Source: a virus. Taken from it: a stretch of DNA of 20,175 nt. Position numbers and translations under genes: made by a program. A model generated the notes under the pieces. The model was not told where the DNA came from, did no database searches, and saw nothing but the letters and a program-made list of their open reading frames with translations. The stretch lies in the IMG/VR virus record IMGVR_UViG_3300028571_000161, positions 1 through 20,175 of that record. The stretch is one strand, 5' to 3'. This document shows positions 6,457-12,462 of this stretch, piece by piece. Within the stretch, counting starts at the first letter, position 1, and each line of letters starts with the position of its first letter.

Positions 6457-7038
6457 ATGAAAAGAATTTTACTAACTTTAATGACGATGATCTCAACAAT
6501 ATCATTATCTCAATTAACAACAACAAATCCAGATACGGTTTGTTATCAATCAACAGCTCTTTCTACCTATACTATACCATCTGTTGGTTCTGGAACATAT
6601 ACTTGGACTGTTACAGCGTCTGGCGTTATAACCGCAGGTCAAGGAACAAACTCAATTTCTGTTAACTGGTCGGCAGCAGCACCAGGATTAATACCAAATG
6701 GTGTTTCTGTAACCTATTCTTCACCCCCACCAGCTAACTGTCCTGCAACACCAGTCAATTTAAATGTATTAATATACCAAGTTATACCAACAATTACAGT
6801 TTTAGGTCCATTTTGTGAGTCAGATCCTTGTGTAAACCTTGTAGGAACACCTGTTGGGGGTACTTGGTCCGGTGTTGGAGTGGTTGGTAACCAGTTTTGT
6901 CCTGATAACGTAACAAATGGGACTAATGCAACCTCAACTGTTACATATACAGTAGGTTCTGCTGGTTGTACATTCACAACATCTGTTGTTGTACCAGTAT
7001 ATGGAACACCAACATTATCACCTATACAACATAATTAA
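6457..7038 (+). CDS. Secreted Ig/PKD-like protein
   Basis: A 193-residue protein with a Sec signal peptide at 1-19 (MKRILLTLMTMISTISLSQ). The mature part is Thr/Val/Gly-rich with features of PKD/Ig-like modules: GSGTYTWTVTASG (about 44-56), NSISVNWSA (about 65-73), GGTWSGVGVVGNQFCPD (about 133-149) and STVTYTVG. It ends with SPIQHN, matching GPINHN of the preceding protein. Such modules are normally strung together in large Bacteroidota surface proteins; here the module is a free-standing exported protein. Its stop overlaps the next start (TAATG) by one base, so the three genes are likely translated together. An adhesion or surface role is inferred. Confidence 0.85.
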   Translation: MKRILLTLMTMISTISLSQLTTTNPDTVCYQSTALSTYTIPSVGSGTYTWTVTASGVITAGQGTNSISVNWSAAAPGLIPNGVSVTYSSPPPANCPATPVNLNVLIYQVIPTITVLGPFCESDPCVNLVGTPVGGTWSGVGVVGNQFCPDNVTNGTNATSTVTYTVGSAGCTFTTSVVVPVYGTPTLSPIQHN

Positions 7039-7604
7039 TGAAATTAATACTGTTTGTATATTTTTTCTGTCTTTCCCTAGTCACATATAGTCAACATATG
7101 TTTGAATTGTGTGATGGGGAAAGTAAAACAGTCACATATACCTCAATATATGGCGGTGATGGCGTAAATACGTGGACAGTTAACGGAATTGTATATGCTA
7201 TGGAAGACTTAACATACACATTTACACAAACAGGAACATATAATATAGTATTAAGACGTGAAAATGTCATTTGTTATGTTGAAGAATCAATACAAGTTGT
7301 TGTTAATGACTGTCCTGGGGTTATTTACTGGGTGCCAAACTGTTTTACACCGGATGGAAACGAGAATAACCAACTATATGGACCAATTATGGTTAATGGA
7401 TATGATATAAATGGGTTTGAGTTCCTTATTTTTAATCGTTGGGGTAACATAGTATGGGAATCTAATGACCCAAACGGACGTTGGGATGGTACTTTTAATA
7501 ATAAAATGTGCACAGAAGGTGTTTATATCTGGAAACTAGCCTTTAATGTCATTGGAAATGATGATAAAGTCACAAATCACGGACATTTAACGTTAATTAG
7601 GTAA
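7038..7604 (+). CDS. Secreted protein with T9SS type-B (gliding motility) C-terminal domain
   Basis: A 188-residue protein. It has a Sec signal peptide at 1-19 (MKLILFVYFFCLSLVTYSQ), a short PKD/Ig-like domain (about 21-91; GGDGVNTWTVNG, TFTQTGTYNIVL), and then the gliding-motility-associated C-terminal domain (about 99-188). The latter shows NCFTPDGNENNQ (101-112), FEFLIFNRWGNIVWES (127-142), RWDGTFNNK (148-156), EGVYIWKLAF (160-169) and terminal HGHLTLIR. In Bacteroidota this domain is the type-B sorting signal of the type IX secretion system, which moves proteins across the outer membrane. The host must therefore carry T9SS if the protein is to be exported. It is the last gene of the three-gene secreted unit and ends inside an A/T hairpin. 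The domain assignment is strong; the role in a phage is open. Confidence 0.92.
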   Translation: MKLILFVYFFCLSLVTYSQHMFELCDGESKTVTYTSIYGGDGVNTWTVNGIVYAMEDLTYTFTQTGTYNIVLRRENVICYVEESIQVVVNDCPGVIYWVPNCFTPDGNENNQLYGPIMVNGYDINGFEFLIFNRWGNIVWESNDPNGRWDGTFNNKMCTEGVYIWKLAFNVIGNDDKVTNHGHLTLIR

Positions 7605-7622
7605 AAAAATCGTTTTTTTTAC
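7601..7622. terminator. A/T-rich perfect hairpin covering both stop codons
   Basis: GTAAAAAAA-TCGT-TTTTTTTAC, a 9-bp perfect stem with a four-base loop. The plus-strand stop (7602-7604) is in the left arm and the minus-strand stop (7619-7621) in the right arm. It could terminate in both directions, but its stem has only one G-C pair. Confidence 0.55.
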
Positions 7623-8065
7623 AAAAAATAGTCATTTTCTGTGTTAATTTCTTGAATTTTAAGTATTTTTACGTTTTTTCCCTTATTTTTGACTGTAATT
7701 TCCATTTCATTAGGGTAAAGTATGTTATTTTTGATAGTTTCTTCAATATCTACCTCATTTTTGGGTATTTCAGCCGTAATTAGGTAGTATTTTTCCCCAC
7801 ATCCAGTACAAAATGAGTGATTTGACAGTAATTCTGTCCTATTTTTGCTAAAATGTGACCCAATTTCGTCTAAATTGATGTCTTTTTTATCATTTACGAC
7901 CAAAATTCGGTACCCTTTTTGTGTTTTTGGTAGGTTTTTAGCCCATTTTAGGTAGTATTCTACCTCATTTTCAGCCTCTTTTTGGCTAAAATCCATTGAT
8001 TTTAGGTTTGTAGAAATAAGGGTTTTTTTATTAATTATTTCACTTAAAACGGGTAAAATCTTCAT
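7619..8065 (-). CDS. Small unknown protein with CxxC
   Basis: A 148-residue protein. It is Lys/Asn/Glu-rich with a central HSFCTGCGEKYY (H83, C86, C89), which could be part of a metal site, though a second CxxC is missing. The N-terminal half is helical (QKEAENEVEYYLKWAKNL, about 28-45) and the C-terminal half has beta-like strands. No [L/I]xE leader or signal peptide is evident. A TATTTATAT element begins 11 nt before the start. It lies downstream of the 51-residue gene on the same strand. No family is recognised. Confidence 0.75.
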   Translation of the reverse strand: MKILPVLSEIINKKTLISTNLKSMDFSQKEAENEVEYYLKWAKNLPKTQKGYRILVVNDKKDINLDEIGSHFSKNRTELLSNHSFCTGCGEKYYLITAEIPKNEVDIEETIKNNILYPNEMEITVKNKGKNVKILKIQEINTENDYFL

Positions 8066-8067
8066 AT

Positions 8068-8076
8068 ATATAAATA
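8068..8076 (-). promoter_or_regulatory. TATTTATAT element before gene 8065(-)
   Basis: On the minus strand, TATTTATAT starts 11 nt before the ATG. It belongs to the short-spacing class of this element and implies a leaderless or nearly leaderless transcript if it is a promoter. Confidence 0.35.
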
Positions 8077-8082
8077 GTTTAT

Positions 8083-8238
8083 TTAACCCTTTTTCTTATT
8101 GGGTTTAATTTCTACCTCATAAGGTCCTGTATTTGACTTATGATTATCATATTTCCAGATTAAAGTACAGTCTTCGTGGGTAATTACACGTTCAAATACC
8201 TTACGTTCTACTTGTTTTTTAACTTTCTTATCACTCAT
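8083..8238 (-). CDS. 51-residue basic protein
   Basis: A short gene read on the minus strand from ATG at 8236-8238 to TAA at 8083-8085. It encodes MSDKKVKKQVERKVFERVIT followed by a C-terminal part with TLIWKYDNHKSNTGPYEVEI and a lysine tail. The protein is basic, with no membrane segment or leader. A clear Bacteroidota-type -7 box (TATATTTG) lies 7 nt upstream of the start codon, and the coding frame fills the otherwise empty 8066-8240 gap. No family is recognised; a small nucleic-acid-binding or host-takeover protein is conceivable but unsupported. Confidence 0.65.
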   Translation of the reverse strand: MSDKKVKKQVERKVFERVITHEDCTLIWKYDNHKSNTGPYEVEIKPNKKKG

Positions 8239-8244
8239 AGGGTA

Positions 8245-8252
8245 CAAATATA
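8245..8252 (-). promoter_or_regulatory. TAnnTTTG -7 box before the 51-residue gene
   Basis: TATATTTG on the minus strand matches the Bacteroidota -7 consensus TAnnTTTG. No clear TTG -33 element is seen at the usual distance (TTTC is the closest). The extended form TATTTGTA is one base from the TATTTATA element found elsewhere here. Confidence 0.5.
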
Positions 8253-8265
8253 GTAAATTTTATTT

Positions 8266-8293
8266 AAAAAAAGAAACCCCTCTTGTGGAGGGG
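8266..8293 (-). terminator. Rho-independent terminator after the holin-like gene
   Basis: On the minus strand: CCCCTC-CACAA-GAGGGG stem (8277-8282 with 8288-8293) followed by TTTCTTTTTTT. It is downstream of the gene ending at 8314 and upstream of the promoter of the 51-residue gene. Confidence 0.85.
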
Positions 8294-8313
8294 AGTAAAA
8301 ACTTGATAAAATG

Positions 8314-8544
8314 TTATTCTTGGGGTTCTTTATCGTCAGATTTAAAGAAGTTTGTAAGAAACTTACCAACAACACCAAATACAATTGATGATACAATCAT
8401 AATCTTTAGTTCTTGGGTTGTAAAAATTTCTTTTAGACTATCATATTGCCAAATACCACCTACAGCAATAATTGTAGCGACAGCTAATAAAGAGTCCCCT
8501 AATCTTCTCCACTTTTTTGGTGTGGGTTTCCAGTAATTTTTCAT
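8314..8544 (-). CDS. Two-helix membrane protein, holin-like
   Basis: A 76-residue protein with a basic N-terminus (MKNYWKPTPKKWRRLGD), two hydrophobic helices (about 15-33 LGDSLLAVATIIAVGGIW; about 46-64 LKIMIVSSIVFGVVGKFL) and a charged tail (KSDDKEPQE). Size, topology and tail fit a class II holin, the protein that opens the inner membrane at lysis. Similar small phage membrane proteins with a KKWRRxGDxLLA start and GVVGKFLTNFF end are familiar to me, but I cannot name a validated member. The start at 8544 is chosen over the longer frame from 8619 because that extension runs through the upstream terminator hairpin; the second ATG (8547) is also possible. The wall hydrolases lie 4 kb away, so it is not clustered with them. 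Confidence 0.75.
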   Translation of the reverse strand: MKNYWKPTPKKWRRLGDSLLAVATIIAVGGIWQYDSLKEIFTTQELKIMIVSSIVFGVVGKFLTNFFKSDDKEPQE

Positions 8545-8558
8545 CATAATTGTTTTTA

Positions 8559-8567
8559 TTATAAATA
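8559..8567 (-). promoter_or_regulatory. TATTTATAA element before the holin-like gene
   Basis: On the minus strand, TATTTATAA starts 23 nt before the ATG at 8544. It belongs to the long-spacing class shared with 262, 846, 9198(-) and 15937. Confidence 0.45.
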
Positions 8568-8576
8568 TCTTTAAAT

Positions 8577-8606
8577 AAAAAAAAGGGACAGTAGCGAATT
8601 GTCCCT
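8577..8606 (-). terminator. Rho-independent terminator after gene 8647-9198(-)
   Basis: On the minus strand: AGGGACA-nine-base loop-TGTCCCT (8584-8590 with 8600-8606) followed by a run of eight T (8577-8584). It ends the transcript of the leader-bearing gene at 8647-9198. Confidence 0.88.
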
Positions 8607-8610
8607 CTAA

Positions 8611-8630
8611 CATTACCATAACCAGTAATG
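8611..8630. repeat. Second hairpin next to a terminator
   Basis: CATTAC-CATAACCA-GTAATG, a 6-bp stem with an 8-base loop, 4 bases from the terminator hairpin and about 16 bases after the stop of the minus-strand gene. It could be an mRNA 3'-end stabilising structure. There is no T-tract of its own. Confidence 0.4.
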
Positions 8631-8646
8631 GTCCTAAGCAAAGTTT

Positions 8647-9198
8647 TTATTGTCCTTTAACTAAGTTAATACATTGTTTAAGGTATTCTTTAGCTCTTGG
8701 TGATGGTGTATACTCATCATCTTTTGTTTGTAGCGCTAAAACCCTTTCAATATCCTTAACTAATTCTGTTCCGTGTTCATTTTCTTTATATAATTCAACA
8801 ATCTTATCCATTGCTTTATGACAATCACCAGTTGTTTCGTCGTGATAGTTTTTATTTCTGAATCTATTAAGATTGTGCATCATATCATAAGCTAAATGTG
8901 CTCCACCATCTTTAACGTCCTTAAAAAGTCTTATATTATTTAGAATACCTAAAGTATCAACCATTGAATTAACGCCCATTCTTCTTTTTGAAACTCCGGG
9001 TGAATATTTTACAAATTCATCAGCTTGACCAACCATTTCATCAAGTGGAATCATATTGTCTTCCATACATCTAGGTTTTGGTGGTTCTTTTTTCTTATTT
9101 TCTTTTTGTTCACCACCCATTTGAACATCGCCATTTTCTTTAATTACCTTTTCTATTAAAGCAACAAGCTCACTTTCTGTTAATTTTATTTTTTTCAT
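8647..9198 (-). CDS. Leader-bearing phage protein, unknown function
   Basis: A 183-residue protein beginning with a model leader, MKKIKLTESELVALIEKVIK followed by Glu-Asn-Gly (candidate cleavage after I-K-E, residue 21). A charged linker (about 25-42, QKENKKKEPPKP) leads to a helical domain (about 45-180) with NSMVDTLGILNNIRLFKD and HNLNRFRNKNYHDETTGDCH. No catalytic motif is recognised. The leader suggests packaging into the capsid during assembly (inference). It diverges from the gene at 9277; each has its own TATTTAT element in the shared gap. A terminator follows. Confidence 0.85.
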   Translation of the reverse strand: MKKIKLTESELVALIEKVIKENGDVQMGGEQKENKKKEPPKPRCMEDNMIPLDEMVGQADEFVKYSPGVSKRRMGVNSMVDTLGILNNIRLFKDVKDGGAHLAYDMMHNLNRFRNKNYHDETTGDCHKAMDKIVELYKENEHGTELVKDIERVLALQTKDDEYTPSPRAKEYLKQCINLVKGQ

Positions 9199-9210
9199 AT
9201 GAGGATTTTA

Positions 9211-9219
9211 AAATAAATA
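9211..9219 (-). promoter_or_regulatory. TATTTATTT element before gene 9198(-)
   Basis: On the minus strand, TATTTATTT starts 21 nt before the ATG. It shares the divergent 78-bp gap with the plus-strand element at 9244. Confidence 0.4.
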
Positions 9220-9243
9220 TGTTTTATTTAATCAAGTTTAATG

Positions 9244-9252
9244 TATTTATAT
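9244..9252 (+). promoter_or_regulatory. TATTTATAT element before gene 9277
   Basis: TATTTATAT starting 33 nt before the ATG at 9277. It is followed by TTAATAAATATC, an inverted copy of the same core, so the site is nearly palindromic. Confidence 0.4.
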
Positions 9253-9276
9253 TAATAAATATCTAAATAGTTGATT

Positions 9277-9885
9277 ATGTTAGACAATATTATAAAAAGA
9301 GTTTTAAATGAAGAATTAAACCACCCTATGGTTCTTACTGAATCAGTAAGTATTTCTAAAAACCTTAAATACCATTTAGATAATAGAATACCTTTATCTG
9401 AAAATGTTTTTAGGATTTTTTCATCCTCATACCTTGAATTAATAAATGAAGTAAGAACACTTTATAATAATGGTTTAATGGATGTTAACGATGAGGACTT
9501 ATGGCTTGTTGAAAGTAATTTAGGTGAGTCGGTAACTCTTGATAATGGAAAAACGATTTGGTTAGATGTTCCATTTGAAATAAAAGAAACAATTAGTGAA
9601 GCGGTACATAGAGGAAAGAAGGTAAACCTTGGAAGTCCTTTTAGAACACCAGGTGGACCAAAGAAATTTGCCGTATATGTTAAAACTCCAGGTGGTGGAG
9701 TTAAAAAAGTAACATTCGGAGATCCAAATTTAAGAGTTAAAAACGCAAATAAAAAAAGAGCAAAATCATTTAGAGCAAGACATAATTGTGACCAGAAAAA
9801 AGATAGAACTACTGCAGGATATTGGTCTTGTAATGTTGGGAGATATGCAAAAAAATTAGGTCTTAAATCATCCAGAAATTGGTAA
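9277..9885 (+). CDS. Leader-bearing protein with conserved phage C-terminal domain
   Basis: A 202-residue protein from ATG 9277; a TTG two codons upstream (9271) is less likely. The leader is MLDNIIKRVLNEELNHPMVL with two possible cut sites, after LNE (12) and LTE (22). The basic C-terminal domain (about 108-202) has KKVTFGDPNLRVKNANKKRA, SFRARHNCD, TTAGYWSCNVGRY and GLKSSRNW. This resembles a conserved basic domain (FGDPNMxIK...KSFRARHxCD...KARYWSC) that I know from T4-like phage virion and morphogenesis proteins of unknown function. Its Cys/His residues could bind metal. It is likely a structural or DNA-associated capsid protein. It is followed 4 bases later by a cupin-like gene. Confidence 0.85.
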   Translation: MLDNIIKRVLNEELNHPMVLTESVSISKNLKYHLDNRIPLSENVFRIFSSSYLELINEVRTLYNNGLMDVNDEDLWLVESNLGESVTLDNGKTIWLDVPFEIKETISEAVHRGKKVNLGSPFRTPGGPKKFAVYVKTPGGGVKKVTFGDPNLRVKNANKKRAKSFRARHNCDQKKDRTTAGYWSCNVGRYAKKLGLKSSRNW

Positions 9886-9889
9886 TATT

Positions 9890-10564
9890 ATGACACCTTA
9901 CGAAAGATTCATTAACCGTAGATATGTAAAAATATTCAATCACTTTTTAAAAGAAGTTGTTGAACCGGCGGTTTATGACAAGAGCCATAAAAAAATTAAA
10001 TTCAAACTTTACGGTATTTCAGTACGACCAAAAAGTTCTGTTTATGAAGCAATACCTAAAGAAGAATTATTAGATTCACAAGCCACTGTAAGTTTTTTTA
10101 TTGATTCTGAACCAAGTAACCGTCTAAAAAACATTAATTTTATTGAAGATTTAATCTTTTTAAAAGGTAGAATTTTTTTACAATTACAGGATGGTGACTG
10201 GTTGGGTTATAAATCAGAAAAGTTTCGTCTTGGACTTAATTTTAATAAAAGACCACTATACCCTTTAGATTATGTTTCAGAAGACCCAATCATTGAAAAT
10301 GTATTACCTTTTTCCCAAAAAGAAAAAAACGGAATCAAAACTAGATTGTTTAAAGAAAATATAAATAGTGGTGAATTAAAATGGCATTTTGATAAACAAG
10401 ATAGAAAAGTTAAAGTTGTAAAGTCTAATAACTGGATGTTACAAATGGATAATGACATACCAAAACCTTTGAAAGAGGGTCAAACAATATTTATACCTAA
10501 AGGTGTTTATCATAGGGTAATAAAAGGTAGTGGAGATTTGATTGTAAAAATTAAAGAATTTTAA
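9890..10564 (+). CDS. Protein with C-terminal small cupin-like domain
   Basis: A 224-residue protein. The N-terminal two thirds (1-155) is of unknown fold, with helix and strands (SQATVSFFIDSEPS, FLKGRIFLQLQDGDWLGYKS). The C-terminal part (about 162-224) looks like a single-domain cupin: ELKWHFDKQDRKVKVV (162-177), LQMDNDIPKPLKEGQTIFIP (184-203) and GVYHRVIKGSGDLIVKI (205-221). H166 and H208 are candidate metal ligands. Similar cupin-like tails occur in hypothetical phage proteins; the substrate is unknown. It lacks the [L/I]xE leader. The next frame begins 2 bases after its stop. Confidence 0.8.
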   Translation: MTPYERFINRRYVKIFNHFLKEVVEPAVYDKSHKKIKFKLYGISVRPKSSVYEAIPKEELLDSQATVSFFIDSEPSNRLKNINFIEDLIFLKGRIFLQLQDGDWLGYKSEKFRLGLNFNKRPLYPLDYVSEDPIIENVLPFSQKEKNGIKTRLFKENINSGELKWHFDKQDRKVKVVKSNNWMLQMDNDIPKPLKEGQTIFIPKGVYHRVIKGSGDLIVKIKEF

Positions 10565-10566
10565 TA

Positions 10567-11446
10567 ATGAAAAAAAGATTTGTAATAACAGAAAATGAAA
10601 AAAAAACATATAAGAAATTTATATGGTTTGTTAGTTGAGGTGGTTAATACAACTGGTTGTACTTTTAGTGATGTTTATAAAAACACTTTAACCGATTATA
10701 ATGAAATAATGTCTAAGTATGGTAATGACTTTAATAAAGTTTCTGAAATTTTAACAACTAAAGCAAAAGAAATATTACAGAATGTAAAAAATAAGAATCA
10801 AAATGAAAATCTAGAATTTAGGTCTGCCTGTCAAGTCGCTTTAAATACTATAAGACCAAATTACCAAGATAAACCTTGGTTAATAATAGATCAGGTTAAA
10901 AATACTGTTTATTTTTTTGATAATGGTGGAACATATTTAACTGGGACTTTAGCCATTATGGGAAAAGATAAACCAACCAAAGAATTTGATACTTGGTCTA
11001 AAATGAGTTATGACGAAAGAGTAAAGTCTGGTCTTGGTGACCCAATATCTAAAGCTGGGGGTAAATTTGCACCTACTGGTGTGTTTAACGCTGGACCAGG
11101 ACAAACTTACACACAATATACGGGTGCCGGAACATCAGAAGAACCTAAAAAAAATCTTTGGTCTTATTTTGACGAATCTGGTAAAGAATTAGTACAAGCA
11201 ATACACGGAGTTAAAGACACTAAAGAAAGAAGTGAAGCCTTTAAATGTGTAAATGGTACAACACTAACTAAAGATACAAATTTAGATTTATCTAGTGGTT
11301 GTATAAATTTACCAACAACTTTTTTAGATAAATTAAATAATTTGGGAATTGATATATCCAAGTATAGAATTTTTAGCTTAGGCGATAAAGACTATTTAGT
11401 TAAAAATTCATCAAATGTTGACGATTCAAATATCACGTCCGCGTAA
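10567..11446 (+). CDS. L,D-transpeptidase (YkuD)-like protein; start disrupted by an extra A
   Basis: The main frame runs from ATG 10595 (283 residues). An upstream ATG at 10567, 2 bases after the previous stop, opens MKKRFVITENEKK, then enters A9 (10598-10606); one fewer A would join the frames as ENEKKHIRNLYGLLVE, exactly the leader type of its neighbours with a cut after LVE. The enzyme part (about 93-270, numbered from 10595) shows KPWLIID and VYFF strands, FAPTGVF (158-164), IHG (H204) and SSGCIN (233-238, C236 as nucleophile). This fits the L,D-transpeptidase pattern, except that Ser replaces the His of the usual SHGC. It would cross-link or modify peptidoglycan peptides. Its 3' end overlaps the converging GMP reductase gene by 14 bases. 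The domain call is moderately sure. Confidence 0.8.
10598..10606 (+). other. A9 homopolymer causing an apparent frameshift
   Basis: Nine A between GAAAATG and CATATA. With nine, the frame from 10567 stops after 23 codons; with eight it continues into the long frame and restores a canonical leader. It could be an assembly error, a slippery site or a real inactivating mutation. Confidence 0.7.
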
Positions 11447-12398
11447 CGTATTTAACCGCATTTAAACAAGATAAATCACTAGGATTTCCTCCAGCATAAG
11501 AAATTGCACTTTGTAGTGATTCTTCAATATCATTTAATTTATCAAAAATAGAAACGTCTTTATATGGTACTAATTTTCTAATACCCTCAATTCTATTTGT
11601 CTTACCAGATTGTGAAGATGATGCACTACCCCAAAATTCTTTGTACCAATGTCCATCAATTACGTTTTTAAGTTTGTCTCCTGGTGAATCTATGTATCCA
11701 GATAACATACCACCAACCATAACCATAGAAGCCCCTAAAACAAGACTTTTTGTAATATCACAATGTTCTTTTATTGAGCCGTCAGTAATAATTGGTTTTT
11801 TTGCTACCTTAACACACTTCTTAATCATTGACGCCTGCCAACCACGATTACCAAAGCCAGTTGAGTGATATGTGGTGCAAGCAGATCCTCCACCAATACC
11901 ACATTTAACAGCATCACAACCCCAAGATTCCAAATCAGTAACGGCCTCTGGAGTACAGACATTCCCACCAATTAAAAATACATCTGGCATTTTATTTTTG
12001 ATGTATTTAACCATTTTTTTCATTTTAATAGAATGACCGTGAGCAATATCTACAGTGATAAAGTGTGGTATTAAATCTTCTAATACAAGTTCATCAATTA
12101 GTTTATATGAATTGTCATTTACACCAACAGATATTGAAGAAATTAAGTTATGTTCTTTCATATCTCTCACAAAAGAAACCTCATCAATATTAAATCTGTG
12201 TAATATATAAAAATATCCTTTTTTTGCTAACTCATTTGCCAACTTAACATCTATAATACTTTCCATATTTGCTGGAACTATCGGTAGTTTAAACCTATAA
12301 CCACCAAATAGACAAGTTGTGTCACAATCACTTCTACTCTCAACACGACTAAAGTTTGGTAATAATGTTATATTATCAAAATCAAAAACTCTCTTCAT
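11433..12398 (-). CDS. guaC: GMP reductase (GuaC-like)
   Basis: A 321-residue TIM-barrel enzyme of the IMP dehydrogenase/GMP reductase family. GMP reductase turns GMP into IMP using NADPH and ammonia release, linking guanine to adenine nucleotide supply. Landmarks: DFDNITLLPNFSRVESRSD (6-24), PANMES (42-47), VDIAHGH (116-122), IGGNVCTPE (143-151), CGIGGGSACTT (166-176) with catalytic C174, ITDGSIKEHCDITKSL (204-219), MVMVGGMLSG (225-234) and YAGG (301-304). No CBS domains and a short length favour GMP reductase over IMP dehydrogenase, which CBS-less variants leave slightly open. There is no leader or signal peptide, so it is cytoplasmic. It runs against its neighbours and lacks a TATTTATA element. 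In a phage it would be an auxiliary metabolic gene. Confidence 0.9.
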   Translation of the reverse strand: MKRVFDFDNITLLPNFSRVESRSDCDTTCLFGGYRFKLPIVPANMESIIDVKLANELAKKGYFYILHRFNIDEVSFVRDMKEHNLISSISVGVNDNSYKLIDELVLEDLIPHFITVDIAHGHSIKMKKMVKYIKNKMPDVFLIGGNVCTPEAVTDLESWGCDAVKCGIGGGSACTTYHSTGFGNRGWQASMIKKCVKVAKKPIITDGSIKEHCDITKSLVLGASMVMVGGMLSGYIDSPGDKLKNVIDGHWYKEFWGSASSSQSGKTNRIEGIRKLVPYKDVSIFDKLNDIEESLQSAISYAGGNPSDLSCLNAVKYVTRT

Positions 12399-12451
12399 TA
12401 TACTTATTTTTTTAAAAAATTAGATATATTTTAATTTATAGTCAAATAAAG

Positions 12452-12460
12452 TATTTATTA
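12452..12460 (+). promoter_or_regulatory. TATTTATTA element before gene 12463
   Basis: TATTTATTA ends 2 bases before the ATG at 12463 (start-to-start 11 nt). This is the clearest case where a promoter reading would force a leaderless transcript. Confidence 0.4.
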
Positions 12461-12462
12461 TT

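Noticed and set aside
8285-8536. 83-codon plus-strand frame
   Set aside because: It is the antisense of the holin-like gene and starts in a terminator hairpin.
8441-8641. 66-codon minus-strand frame
   Set aside because: It overlaps the holin-like gene in another frame and runs through the terminator of the upstream gene.
9271-9276. TTG start two codons before ATG 9277
   Set aside because: The ATG gives a normal leader (MLDNIIKRVLNEE) and needs no rare start.
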